Assembly: GCA_022844205.1 (NCBI GenBank)
Contig: JALHMF010000015.1
Location: forward strand, 1 to 45,457
DNA from: Xanthobacteraceae bacterium
Lineage (GTDB): Bacteria; Pseudomonadota; Alphaproteobacteria; Rhizobiales; Xanthobacteraceae
DNA: 45,457 nt
Direction: 5' to 3'
The position numbers and the translations under genes were made by a program. The notes under the pieces were generated by a model that did not search any database, was not told the origin of the DNA, and saw nothing but the letters and a program-made list of their open reading frames with translations. Below, piece after piece: positions 25,126 to 33,977 of the stretch (positions are counted from its first letter, which is position 1; the number at the start of each line of letters is the position of its first letter).

Positions 25126-26220
25126 TGTGTGTACCGAAAATTCGATTCGACGTAGACGCATGGACAGTACCGGTTAATCATCGGCCTGATGATTGATGTC
25201 CTCAAGCTGATTCTCGGTGTCCTGAGCTCACTCTGCAGGTCGAGAGGAAAGCTTGCCGCGGAAGTCCTGATCTTACGGCAGCAGATTAATGTCCTGAGAC
25301 GACGGGCGCCGAAACGACCGCATCTAAACAATGCCGATCGAGTTTTGTTCGTTTGGCTTTATCATTGGTTCCCCTCCGTCCTTAACGCGATTGCGATTGT
25401 CAGGCCGGAGACGATCATCCGCTGGCACCGCGCTGGGTTTCGAGCCTATTGGCGCTGGCGATCCCGCAACGGTGTTGGCAGGCCAAAGATTTCAAGTGAG
25501 CTTCGTGCACTCATTCGCGAGATGAGTCTGTCGAATCCACTCTGGGGCGCCCCACACATTCATGGTGAACTGCTCAAGCTCGGCTTCGATGTCGCTCAGT
25601 CGACTGTCGCTCGGTATATGTGCCGCCACTCGCGGCCGCCATCTCAAGGCTGGCGCACGTTTCTGAGCAACCATGCTGACGGCATCGCAGCGGTCGACCT
25701 TTTTGTTCTTCCAACGATCGCGTTCCGGATTCTTTACTGTCTTGTCGTCATCCGGCATGGACGACGAATTTTGGTGTCGTTTGGCGTGACGGAAAACCCG
25801 ACTGCGGAATGGATCTCGCGCCAGATCACCGAGGCTTTCCCATGGGACCATGCTCCGCGATACCTCATTCGGGATCGGGACGCCTCGTATGGGCCAGTCT
25901 TCGTGCAACGTCTGCGCGCCATGGGCATTCGAGATCGGCCGATTGCGTTCCGCTCACCTTGGCAAAACGCTTACGTTGAGAGGCTCATTGGCTCGATCCG
26001 CCGGGAGTGCCTGGACCACATGATCGTGTTCGGTGAAGCGCATCTGCGCCGGATTCTAGGCGCATATGCCGCGTACTATAATGAGACGAGGGTTCATCGT
26101 TCTCTGAACAAAGACGCGCCGTTCCATCGCGCGATTGAGCGCCTCGGTGCCATTACGTCACGGCCAATTCTCGGTGGCCTTCATCACCAATATTGCAGAA
26201 TCTAATTTTCGGTACACACA
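25126..26220 (+). mobile_element. Insertion sequence, copy B (1095 bp)
   Basis: TGTGTGTACCGAAAA at 25126 and its exact inverse ending at 26220 bound one plus-strand transposase gene. The inverted identity extends two more bases outside (AC/GT). Flanks differ in origin: a PRPP synthetase fragment to the left and an acetate kinase fragment to the right. No simple target duplication is seen, so the copy probably marks a recombination or adjacent deletion. The element matches copy A in length. Confidence 0.87.
25189..26205 (+). CDS. Single-ORF rve-type (DDE) transposase, copy B
   Basis: The intact 338-residue transposase has an N-terminal helix-turn-helix part and an integrase core with catalytic residues in AAVDLFVLPT, LIRDRDASYG and YVERLIGSIRRE. 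It ends with the same LGGLHHQYCRI as copies A and C but differs from them at many positions (for example SLCRSRGKLAAEVLILRQQ). It is therefore a sister subtype rather than a duplicate. Its start codon follows the IS end by 63 bp. Since nothing disrupts it, it is likely active. Confidence 0.87.
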   Translation: MIDVLKLILGVLSSLCRSRGKLAAEVLILRQQINVLRRRAPKRPHLNNADRVLFVWLYHWFPSVLNAIAIVRPETIIRWHRAGFRAYWRWRSRNGVGRPKISSELRALIREMSLSNPLWGAPHIHGELLKLGFDVAQSTVARYMCRHSRPPSQGWRTFLSNHADGIAAVDLFVLPTIAFRILYCLVVIRHGRRILVSFGVTENPTAEWISRQITEAFPWDHAPRYLIRDRDASYGPVFVQRLRAMGIRDRPIAFRSPWQNAYVERLIGSIRRECLDHMIVFGEAHLRRILGAYAAYYNETRVHRSLNKDAPFHRAIERLGAITSRPILGGLHHQYCRI

Positions 26221-26575
26221 GTTCAAGGATCCCGATTTCGTCCAATGTAGCGTCATCAATCAGAACCGGACCTTCAAACCGCTCGCCGCCGTGAACGACG
26301 CGGTGGCCAACGGCAATAATGCGGTCGACTTCGAAACGCGAAGCGAGCCTGTTAATCGTCTGATCCAGAATCTCATGAAGATCGTCAGAAATCGGCGCAT
26401 CCAGCATGATGTCCTCGGCGGAGGGATCTTCAATGAATTGGAGCATGGGTGGCGTTCGGCGGAAATCGATTAATCCCTTGCCGATGCGACGTGCCACATT
26501 GTCAGAAATAGAAAACACTCCAAGCTTCAAGGTTGAGGAACCGGCATTGAAAGTCAGGAGGATGTCGTTACTCAT
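26221..26575 (-). pseudogene. Acetate kinase, N-terminal fragment cut by IS copy B
   Basis: The frame starts properly at 26575 with GAGTAACGAC after the ATG and encodes LLTFNAGSSTLKLGVF, then GHRVVHGGERFEGPVLID and LDEIGILEL before running into the IS end. About 118 of roughly 400 residues remain. It lies 103 bp downstream of the phosphorylase gene on the same strand, so it was once the last gene of the CopB-PRPP-nuclease-phosphorylase operon. NAGSST replaces the NGGSSS of the intact acetate kinase, so the two are different lineages. Confidence 0.88.
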
Positions 26576-26678
26576 GGCTTAGCGAAGCCTCCTGCGGCGC
26601 GCCTAGTTGTCAAACGAGCCACCCGGCCGCGCCACACGCGCGCGTGCAAGTTCGGCCGTCAGCTTTCGGTTGAGAACA

Positions 26679-28217
26679 TCACGACGAAAGCTCGACTTCG
26701 ATGATGTCTGGACTTCTTCGCGCGTATTCCAATGCATAAGCCAATTCGCCCAAGGACTCGGCGTGGATGTCGAGCATCACTTGGCCTTTGTTGATCTCCT
26801 GGCCGAGGCTCACATTCATGTAGACGCCCGCCGCCTTGGCTTCCGGTGCGCCGGCGAGCTTGGCGAGTCTTGAGAGCTTGCGATTGTTGATATGAACGAT
26901 ACGTCCGGCACGCGGCGCGATCAGCGAATAAATTTTGGTCGCCTTTGGCGGCGTACGCATTCCACCTTGTGCCTCGCATATGGCCTGGAACTTTTTCCAA
27001 GCCAGCCCGTCCGCAATGGTTTCTAGTGCGGCAGCGGCTCCTTCCCCCTTGGCGACTTTCCCGCCAATCTCCAGGGCAGCGCCAGCCAATGTCGCCGCAC
27101 GCCTACGGAGATCGTCGGGTGCATCCGGCGCGCCTCGGAGAACTGCGAGGACATCGAGCGCCTCCAGGGCCGGGCCTATTCCGCGACCGACCGGTTGCGA
27201 TCCGTCGGTCAGTAGGCACGTCGCCGACAGACCGAAGCGGGTCGCAACAGCGCTGATACGGTCCGCAAGGTGACGGGCAGACGCCTCGCTGCGGACCTTG
27301 GCGGTAGGTCCTACCGGAATGTCGATCACGACGTGGGTCGACCCGGCAGCGATCTTCTTGGACAGAACGGAAGCGATGAGCTGCCCTTCGGTATCGACAT
27401 CGAGTTCGCGCTCTATGCGGACGAAAATGTCGTCAGCCGGACTCAGATGCATCGCCCCACCCCAAGCGACGCAGCCACCCTCGGCTTCGACCACGCGTCG
27501 GAGCGTGACTATGTCGAGGTCGACCGGAGCAAGTGTCTCCATCGCATCCGCGGTGCCTGCCGGCGAGGTGATCGCACGCGACGAGGTTTTGGGGATGACG
27601 AGCCCGTGGGCTGCAACAATCGCGACGACGAGCGGCGTGGTACGGTTTCCAGGCAGACCTCCTATACAATGCTTGTCGACCACGATCGGGGAATCCCAGC
27701 GCAAGCGCTCACCGACATCGACCATGGCGGCCGTAAGATCGACGGTTTCCGCGTCGTCGAGAGGCATGGCGGCGCTCGCCGTGAGAAATGCCGCCAGATG
27801 CACGTCGGTATAGCGGCGTGCGGCAACGTCCTTGACGATCGACCCGACGGCGTCCGCGTCGAGCCGGTTTCCGTAGATCCGACGGCGGACGCCGGCGAGG
27901 GATTCGAGCGTCGGTGCATGGGTAACGGTGACCGCCGCGCCCTCTTCGAGGCGCAATAGCTGCCACGCGGTCTCCGTCAGGGCAATCTGGTCGATGGCGA
28001 GTAGATCGTCCCCTTCGATCTGGAACAGGGTCGCCTGCACCTCCTGGCCGCCGCTCGACACCAGGACTTGCGATCTGGAAGCAAGACCTTCCGAGCGGCA
28101 GACATGGCAGTCGGTTCGCATGATGACCACCGCCTGGTGCTGTGTGTGCAGGCGAAGACGTTTGGCGCGAAGCGTCGGTTGAGCGGGGAGTTCGGTCGAG
28201 GCGGCGCCTGGGGTCAT
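26679..28217 (-). CDS. Thymidine/AMP phosphorylase-family enzyme with N-terminal extension
   Basis: The ATG at 28217 overlaps the nuclease stop (ATGA). The 512-residue protein has an extra N-terminal domain of about 90 residues (with MRTDCHVCRSEG) not found in DeoA, and then the pyrimidine-phosphorylase fold: KHCIGGLPGNRTTPLVVAI (phosphate site) and KTSSRAITSPAGTADAMETLA (substrate loop), then ATKIYSLIAPRAGRI near the C-terminal domain. This layout is that of archaeal AMP phosphorylase and of its bacterial relatives usually named putative thymidine phosphorylase. It should cleave a nucleoside or a nucleoside monophosphate with phosphate. Which one cannot be decided here; the extension and neighbours favour NMPs. 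Confidence 0.85.
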   Translation of the reverse strand: MTPGAASTELPAQPTLRAKRLRLHTQHQAVVIMRTDCHVCRSEGLASRSQVLVSSGGQEVQATLFQIEGDDLLAIDQIALTETAWQLLRLEEGAAVTVTHAPTLESLAGVRRRIYGNRLDADAVGSIVKDVAARRYTDVHLAAFLTASAAMPLDDAETVDLTAAMVDVGERLRWDSPIVVDKHCIGGLPGNRTTPLVVAIVAAHGLVIPKTSSRAITSPAGTADAMETLAPVDLDIVTLRRVVEAEGGCVAWGGAMHLSPADDIFVRIERELDVDTEGQLIASVLSKKIAAGSTHVVIDIPVGPTAKVRSEASARHLADRISAVATRFGLSATCLLTDGSQPVGRGIGPALEALDVLAVLRGAPDAPDDLRRRAATLAGAALEIGGKVAKGEGAAAALETIADGLAWKKFQAICEAQGGMRTPPKATKIYSLIAPRAGRIVHINNRKLSRLAKLAGAPEAKAAGVYMNVSLGQEINKGQVMLDIHAESLGELAYALEYARRSPDIIEVELSS

Positions 28218-29572
28218 AGGTCGAACGCCTGATCTTGGCGGGGAACGGACGCATTCCATCCGAGGTCCTTGTCGATGCGGACGCGTAGCGCCTCGGCGGC
28301 TTCAGCCTCCCCATGAACGATGAAAGTGTGTGCCGGCGCGTGACGGAAGCCGGAAAGCCAGCGCATCAACTCATCAGAGTCCGCGTGCGCCGAGAGCGCA
28401 GGCAGATCGTCAACCTCTGCCTGGACCGGGATCCACTTTCCGTGAATCTTGATCTCGCGGGCGTCCTCCAGCATGGCGCGTCCGCGGGTTCCGGCAGCTT
28501 GAAAACCAGAGAACAGGATGGTGTTTTTTCGATCGGGTGCAAAGGCTTTGAGGTGGTGGAGAACGCGGCCACCGGTTGCCATGCCGCTGGCCGAAATCAC
28601 CACCTTCGGATAGGGACTCGCGGTAATTGCCTTGGACCCTTCGACGTCCCTCGTGTAGGTGGCGATCCCGCAGATTGTGTCACAATCCGCCGGCGCGAGG
28701 CGATGATCGTCGCGATGGGCGTGGAGCAGGTCCGTCGCGTTGATCGCCATGGGGCTGTCGAGGTAGATTGAAATCTTTGAAAGTCGGCCCGCCGATCTCA
28801 GCTTCCACAGATGATAAAGCAGCGACTGTGCCCGGCCGACGGCGAAGGCCGGGATCACCACGGTCCCTCCGCGCTGAACCGTGCGCTCAATGATAGAGCC
28901 TAGCAGATCGGTTGGATCACCCGGTTCATGGATGCGGTTGCCATAAGTGGATTCAACGACGATATAGTCGGCTTCGGGGACCAGCTCCGGATCAAGCATC
29001 ACGGGATCTCCGTAGCGGCCCAGATCACCCGAAAAGACGATCCGCTTGCCGCCCCATTCGATATCGGCGGTGGCAGCGCCAAGGATATGGCCGGCATGCC
29101 TGAACATCAGCATCGCCCCGCCGGGAAGCTGCACCGCCTTGTCGAACGGAACGGACGAGAAACGTTCGAGCGCGCGTTCTGCATCGTGAAGGCCGTAGAG
29201 CGGTAGGGCGGGCTTGTGCTTGGAGAAGCCTTTCCTGTTCGCATATTCGGCATCCTTCTCCTGGATGTAACCGCTGTCCTTCAGAATCAGTTCTGCAACA
29301 TCGCGGGTCGCGTCCGTAGCGAAGATGTTGCCGCGGAAACCGTCCCTCAAAAGTTTCGGCAAATAGCCGGAATGATCCAGATGCGCGTGGGTCAAGACAA
29401 CAGCATCGATGCTCGAAGGTTTAACCGGCAAAGGCGTCCAGTTTAGCTCACGCAGGTTCTGGAGCCCCTGAAACAATCCACAGTCGATCAGGATGCGCTT
29501 GCCGGCATGCATAAGGAGATGTTTTGAACCGGTGACCGTGCCTGCGCCGCCGAGAAATGTCAGTTTGACCAT
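28214..29572 (-). CDS. Beta-CASP metallo-beta-lactamase-fold RNA-processing nuclease
   Basis: The 452-residue protein starts KLTFLGGAGTVTGSKH and has the zinc motif THAHLDHSGY (His62, His64, Asp66, His67), then FRHAGHILGAA, FSGDLGR, the beta-CASP block (VVESTYGNR, IPAFAVGRAQSLLY) and the terminal motifs SGMATGGRVLHHL, LSAHAD and FIVHGE. This is the CPSF73-like RNA exonuclease/endonuclease group, such as TTHA0252. It would degrade or trim RNA in the cytoplasm. It stands directly in front of the NMP/nucleoside phosphorylase gene with a four-base overlap, a pairing that suggests RNA-to-ribose-phosphate recycling. Confidence 0.9.
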   Translation of the reverse strand: MVKLTFLGGAGTVTGSKHLLMHAGKRILIDCGLFQGLQNLRELNWTPLPVKPSSIDAVVLTHAHLDHSGYLPKLLRDGFRGNIFATDATRDVAELILKDSGYIQEKDAEYANRKGFSKHKPALPLYGLHDAERALERFSSVPFDKAVQLPGGAMLMFRHAGHILGAATADIEWGGKRIVFSGDLGRYGDPVMLDPELVPEADYIVVESTYGNRIHEPGDPTDLLGSIIERTVQRGGTVVIPAFAVGRAQSLLYHLWKLRSAGRLSKISIYLDSPMAINATDLLHAHRDDHRLAPADCDTICGIATYTRDVEGSKAITASPYPKVVISASGMATGGRVLHHLKAFAPDRKNTILFSGFQAAGTRGRAMLEDAREIKIHGKWIPVQAEVDDLPALSAHADSDELMRWLSGFRHAPAHTFIVHGEAEAAEALRVRIDKDLGWNASVPRQDQAFDL

Positions 29573-29638
29573 GTCAGTATCCTGATGGAGTTCGTTTCGT
29601 TTGAATCCGAATTGGCGCAGGCTTCCATTGACGACCAG

Positions 29639-30673
29639 TCAGCGAACACCGCTTGTCCAGGGCGGCGGATCGCTGGCCGGAAAGGAGTCGACGCCTGCCC
29701 GCTCAACTTCATCGAGTGGTTCGGGTGGACGACGGTGCCGAATGATGCCCTCTTGAGCCTCTTCGGCGGATGTGATTGCGGCAGCGATCAGCGGTGCAAG
29801 CCGGATGGTGTTGCTCTCATGTGGAATGGAATCGCTTGAGACGATGCGGTCGGCGAGCCCCTTCAGTCGCTCATAGGAATCCTCCGCGAACACCCCGTGG
29901 ACAACCGCACAGACCGGTCTCTGGAAACCCTGAAGCGGCAGTTTCCGAGCGGCTTCAATCAGCGTATGCCCGGACGAGGCGATATCGTCGACGAGGACCG
30001 GACAGCGGGCCTTCCATTGCGAGAAGTCGGGGAGCTCGACATCGACTTTTCGGTCGCCGTGCCGGATCTTGCGCAGCACGGCATAAGGAGCGCCGATGCG
30101 CCTTGCGATCTCCGACACCCACTGTTCGCTCTCCTCGTCCGGCCCAATGATGAAGGGCTCACCGACCTCCGCGGCAATCCAGTCGGCAAGGAGAGGTGCG
30201 GCGTGTAGCGTCTGAGCAGGGATCGTGTAGAGGGCGGAGAGCGCAGGATACCGATGCAAGTGCGGGTCGACTGTCACAAGCCGGTCGAAGGTCGCGGATA
30301 CAAGGCGCGCGAATGTCTTCGAGGTTATGGCCTCGCCAAGCCGGAAGCGTCGGTCCTGGCGCATATAGGAGAGGTAGGGTGCGATCAGCGTCACTTCGCG
30401 TGCGCCGAGCGCGCGGGCGGCGTCTGCGGCGAAGACGAGACGCAGGAAGCCGTCATCGGGCCGCGCGAGCGTGCAGACGAGGTCGATCGTCTTGTCCGCG
30501 ACGTCGGAAAGTATGCGGACATAGGTCTCGCCGTCGGGAAAGCGCCGAGTCTCGATCGCACCCAGCTCCCACCCGCCGGCTTCGGCTAATCGGCGCGCGA
30601 ATGTTTCGTTGCCGGGAAGCGGAAGAATCAGCCGCATACCGGGATTCCCGGTCGTTCGACGGTCGCCACTCAT
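29639..30673 (-). CDS. prs: Ribose-phosphate pyrophosphokinase (PRPP synthetase), archaeal-like
   Basis: The 344-residue protein has the class motifs RRFPDGETYVRI, APYLSYMRQDRRF (ATP loop), VDPHLHRYPAL and the PRPP loop PVLVDDIASSGHTLIEA. It makes PRPP from ribose 5-phosphate and ATP. The short core and the DPHLHR region resemble archaeal-type enzymes. A proline-rich C-terminal tail (EPLDEVERAG then FPASDPPPWTSG) is an addition of about 35 residues not needed for catalysis. The ATG overlaps the CopB stop (ATGA), so it is translated together with the copper pump. A distant paralogue fragment lies at 24945-25125. The 66-bp gap to the nuclease gene is empty. Confidence 0.88.
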   Translation of the reverse strand: MSGDRRTTGNPGMRLILPLPGNETFARRLAEAGGWELGAIETRRFPDGETYVRILSDVADKTIDLVCTLARPDDGFLRLVFAADAARALGAREVTLIAPYLSYMRQDRRFRLGEAITSKTFARLVSATFDRLVTVDPHLHRYPALSALYTIPAQTLHAAPLLADWIAAEVGEPFIIGPDEESEQWVSEIARRIGAPYAVLRKIRHGDRKVDVELPDFSQWKARCPVLVDDIASSGHTLIEAARKLPLQGFQRPVCAVVHGVFAEDSYERLKGLADRIVSSDSIPHESNTIRLAPLIAAAITSAEEAQEGIIRHRRPPEPLDEVERAGVDSFPASDPPPWTSGVR

Positions 30674-32784
30674 TTGTGCCGCCTGTAAGAGCGCAGGAAC
30701 TGGGCGTTGATCGCGACGATGATGGTGCTGGCCGACATGAAGACGGCGGCCACGGCGGGCGTCATCCTGAAGCCTGTCCCGAAGGTGATGCCCGCCGCCA
30801 TCGGCACGGCGATCGTGTTGTAGGCCGTCGCCCAGATGAGGTTCTGCACCATCTTGCGATAGGTGGCGCGCGAGAGCCCGAGGATAGCCCCAACATCGCG
30901 CGGGTCGCTTCTGACCAGCACGATGTCGGCGGATTCCACGGCGACGTCGGTGCCCGCGCCGATGGCGATCCCGAGATCGGCCACCACCAGCGCAGGCGCG
31001 TCGTTCACGCCGTCGCCGACCATCGCCACGGAGAGCCCGCGCGCCTGCAGTTCCTCGATCTTCTGCGACTTCTGGTCGGGAAGCACTTCGGCGAAGTATT
31101 CGGCAATGCCGAGTTCCTCGGACACCGCCTTTGCAACGCCCTCGGCATCGCCGGTGAGCATCACCGAGCTGATCCCGAGGGATTTGAGTTCGGCGATGGC
31201 TTCCTTCGATTCCGAGCGGACGATGTCGGCAAGCGCAAAGAGTGCGCGTGGCTCGCCATCGCGGACGAGAACGACGACCGTCTTGCCCTGTCCTTCCAAT
31301 CGCTTGAGGCTGTCATGGGTGATGGCGTTGCCCTGCCGTGCGAGGTGGCCGGGGCTGACGATACGCACGTCCTGGCCGTTGACCCTGGCGACAATGCCTT
31401 CTCCGGTGATGTTGCTCACCTCGCTGGCCTTGGGAATACTCAGGTTACGGTCCTTCGCCTCGGCGAGGATGCCGTGGGCGATGGGGTGCTCGGACTGACT
31501 CTCGGCAGCCGCCGCGTAGGCCAGTTCCTCGTTCTCGTCGCCACCGGCAAGCAGCACGATATCGCTGACGCCGAAGCGGCCCTCGGTGAGCGTGCCGGTT
31601 TTGTCGAACACCACGGTATTGAGGTTGCGCGCCCGCTCGAAGGCGGCCCGGTCGCGGATCAGGAGTCCGTTTCCGGCTGACAGCGAGGTGCTGACCGCGA
31701 CGACGAGCGGAACCGCGAGGCCCAGCGCGTGCGGACAGGCGACGACCATCACCGTCACCATTCGCTCCATCGCGAATTCGAGCGGCGCACCCAATACCAG
31801 CCACCAAACAAAGAGCGTTCCGAAACCAACCGTGAGCGCTATATAGGTCAGCCATGAGGCCGCACGGTTCGCCAGGTCCTGGGTACGTGACCGGGTGGCT
31901 TGCGCCTTCTTTACCAGGTCGATGACCTGCGCCAGATAGGTGGCGTCGCCGGTGGCGGTCACCTCGATGGTGACGGCATTGGCGCCGTTGATTGCGCCGC
32001 CGATGGCGGTCGCGCCGACGGTCTTGGAGACGGGGCGGGATTCACCGGTCAGCATCGCCTCGTTGAAGCCGGATGAGCCCTCGACGATCTTGCCGTCAAC
32101 GGGCACCTTGGCGCCAGGACGAACCAGCACGCGGTCTCCCGGCTGCAAGGCCGAGATCGCAACCTCGTGGGTCGTGCCGTCTGCGTCAATCTTTGTCGCA
32201 CTGTCGGGCAGGAGCCGGACAAGTTCCTCCAGCGCTCGCGATGCACCCATAATTGAGCGCATCTCGATCCAGTGTCCGAGCAGCATGATGGCGATCAGCG
32301 TCACCAGCTCCCAGTAGAATTCCTTGCCCGGAAAGCCGAAGGTGACCGCGGCCGAGAAGAAGTAGGCGGCCGAGATCGCGAGCGCGATCAGGGTCATCAT
32401 TCCGGGCTGGCCCTTGCGCAGCTCGGAGATGAAGCCTGTCAGGAACGGCCATCCGCCATAGACGTAGGCAATGGTCGCGAGCACGAAGAGGACGTAGCGG
32501 TCGCCCGGGAAGGCCAGTGCTGCGGCTATGCCGAACCAGTGCTGAATCATCGGCGAGAGGAGGAGCACCGGCGGTGTGAGGATCAGCGTCGCCCAGAAGC
32601 GGCGGCGGAAATCGGCCACCATAGCCGCGTGATCATGACCGCCATGCCCTGCATGTTTAGAGTGTGTGGAGCCGTCGGCCGCGACGAGCTCGCCCCGTGT
32701 TGTCGATGAAGGATGGCCATTCCCGCCACCGTGCACACGGTGATCGTGATGTTCGGAATTGGTGTGCGGCCGATCTGCTGTCAT
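30670..32784 (-). CDS. copB: CopB-type copper P1B ATPase (CPH)
   Basis: The 704-residue pump carries TGES (near 247), Cys350-Pro-His352 in the sixth helix, phosphorylation site Asp394 in DKTGT, MLTGDA and GDGVNDAP, with eight predicted membrane helices. The N-terminus has no Cys-type HMA domain but a His-rich stretch ([26 protein letters not shown]). CPH plus His-rich start defines the P1B-3 class, which exports Cu(II) or Cu(I) and Ag. It is the lead gene of an operon with PRPP synthetase, RNA nuclease and phosphorylase, an unusual combination. It differs in sequence from the CPD-type pump at 19338. Confidence 0.92.
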   Translation of the reverse strand: MTADRPHTNSEHHDHRVHGGGNGHPSSTTRGELVAADGSTHSKHAGHGGHDHAAMVADFRRRFWATLILTPPVLLLSPMIQHWFGIAAALAFPGDRYVLFVLATIAYVYGGWPFLTGFISELRKGQPGMMTLIALAISAAYFFSAAVTFGFPGKEFYWELVTLIAIMLLGHWIEMRSIMGASRALEELVRLLPDSATKIDADGTTHEVAISALQPGDRVLVRPGAKVPVDGKIVEGSSGFNEAMLTGESRPVSKTVGATAIGGAINGANAVTIEVTATGDATYLAQVIDLVKKAQATRSRTQDLANRAASWLTYIALTVGFGTLFVWWLVLGAPLEFAMERMVTVMVVACPHALGLAVPLVVAVSTSLSAGNGLLIRDRAAFERARNLNTVVFDKTGTLTEGRFGVSDIVLLAGGDENEELAYAAAAESQSEHPIAHGILAEAKDRNLSIPKASEVSNITGEGIVARVNGQDVRIVSPGHLARQGNAITHDSLKRLEGQGKTVVVLVRDGEPRALFALADIVRSESKEAIAELKSLGISSVMLTGDAEGVAKAVSEELGIAEYFAEVLPDQKSQKIEELQARGLSVAMVGDGVNDAPALVVADLGIAIGAGTDVAVESADIVLVRSDPRDVGAILGLSRATYRKMVQNLIWATAYNTIAVPMAAGITFGTGFRMTPAVAAVFMSASTIIVAINAQFLRSYRRHK

Positions 32785-32826
32785 TCTATCAGTCCTGAGT
32801 GGGCGTTCGCGGCTCGGATCCGCTCG

Positions 32827-33033
32827 CTAGTCATCAGACGGCCAAATGAACTTCTGCGTGTTGCCGCGGGTGTCCGCCGACGTGGTAGCGCTAGCGGGCA
32901 CAAGCGTGGCAGCTTCAATGACATGGCGCCCCTCGGAACCAGCGAGCCGTCCACGGTCAAAATCTCGCCGAGCTTCAGACGCGGGGCCGGCATTCCCTGA
33001 CCAGCCATGCCTCAGTGGGAAGACGAGAGACAT
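32827..33033 (-). CDS. Possible small protein upstream of copB (68 aa)
   Basis: An ATG at 33033 has GGAGG five bases upstream, which is the main support. The product begins MSLVFPLRHGW and is otherwise polar with no known motif. The DNA of 32930-33010 in another frame resembles the C-terminal coding part of the next gene upstream (KLGEI, GSLV), so this may be a decayed duplicate of that gene rather than a true small gene. The stretch 32785-33134 holds nothing else. Confidence 0.3.
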   Translation of the reverse strand: MSLVFPLRHGWSGNAGPASEARRDFDRGRLAGSEGRHVIEAATLVPASATTSADTRGNTQKFIWPSDD

Positions 33034-33134
33034 CGTAACCTCCATCACCATGTTGTGGAGGCACCCCTGCGCTCTGCGGACCGTTACCGCGTAGCCCCAC
33101 AAGGCCGCCTGTCTTCTCTATCGGCTCGCAAACT

Positions 33135-33911
33135 CTACTGCGCGCGCTGAATCGCGCCGGACCGGCGGTTGACGTTGAAGCGGTCGACCAGCGATCCCTC
33201 CGTCGTGACGATCTCGGCGACGATCGTGTCCTTGTCGGCGTCCTTGATTTCACCGAGTTTCACGCGCGGGTTGCCTTGCGCCTGGAGAAGGCGCTCGAAA
33301 TGGTCACGCACATCATCGATCGCCACGTTCCTGCTTGGCGTAACGACACCCAGACCCACGGCGCCGCGGCCCTGTCCCATCATGCCGGGCTGCTGACCCA
33401 TCATGCCGGCCATCATCGGGCACATCATCATGCCCTGCTGCATCGGCATGGCGCCGGCCATCGGCATTTGGCCGCTCATCATTCCGGGGCCCATCATGCC
33501 CTGAGGCATACCTTGCATCATCTGCCGCCCCATCATCGGGCCCATCCCAGGAGTTGTCGGTGCTTGCGCGGTCTGCCCCGCGGGAGTGGCGCCCGCGACT
33601 GTAACGCCGAGCTTATCGAGCGTTGCCTTGTCGGGCTCGCCAGTCACCGGCAAATGATGCTGCGACTGGTATTTACGGATGGCGGCGCGGGTCTCCTCAG
33701 TCAGAATACCGTCGACTTTCACCGCGATGCCTTGCTTATTTAGTGCCTCCTGGAGGGACCTGATCGTCGCTTCGGGCATTGTGGCAGTAGTCGGCGCCGT
33801 CATCGTCGCAGGCTGCGCGACAGCGGAAACACTCGCCAGCACTGGAGTGAGGATCGTCGCCGCAGCAGCCATCATGGCAGCGAGTGCGCTCGTCTTGAGA
33901 TAGAGTTTCAT
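33135..33911 (-). CDS. Exported peptidoglycan-binding protein with Met-rich spacer
   Basis: The start two codons inside the longest frame was chosen because AGGAG is then at the right distance. A signal peptide (about residues 1-33) precedes a PG-binding-1 domain (about 45-105: IRSLQEALNKQGIAVKVDGIL then IRKYQSQHHLPVTG), a Met/Gly/Pro-rich linker of about 70 residues with many MM pairs, and a small C-terminal domain of about 60 residues (VRDHFERLL to the end). Met-rich linkers bind Cu(I), so this looks like a cell-wall-anchored copper store or chaperone. The C-terminal domain occurs in other small exported proteins of copper clusters; I cannot name it. Confidence 0.72.
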   Translation of the reverse strand: MKLYLKTSALAAMMAAAATILTPVLASVSAVAQPATMTAPTTATMPEATIRSLQEALNKQGIAVKVDGILTEETRAAIRKYQSQHHLPVTGEPDKATLDKLGVTVAGATPAGQTAQAPTTPGMGPMMGRQMMQGMPQGMMGPGMMSGQMPMAGAMPMQQGMMMCPMMAGMMGQQPGMMGQGRGAVGLGVVTPSRNVAIDDVRDHFERLLQAQGNPRVKLGEIKDADKDTIVAEIVTTEGSLVDRFNVNRRSGAIQRAQ

Positions 33912-33977
33912 GTTCATTCTCCTTTGAGGTGGTTAGATCGTTCGCATCAAAATTGAGATTCTGTGCGTGAGCGCAAG

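Noticed and set aside
30196-31680. Open frame of 494 codons on the plus strand
   Set aside because: It is opposite PRPP synthetase and CopB, very Arg/Gly-rich, and shows no known domain.
33276-33743. His-rich open frame of 155 codons on the plus strand, considered as a metal-binding protein
   Set aside because: The histidines are the antisense reading of Met codons in the Met-rich spacer gene on the other strand (ATG read as CAT).
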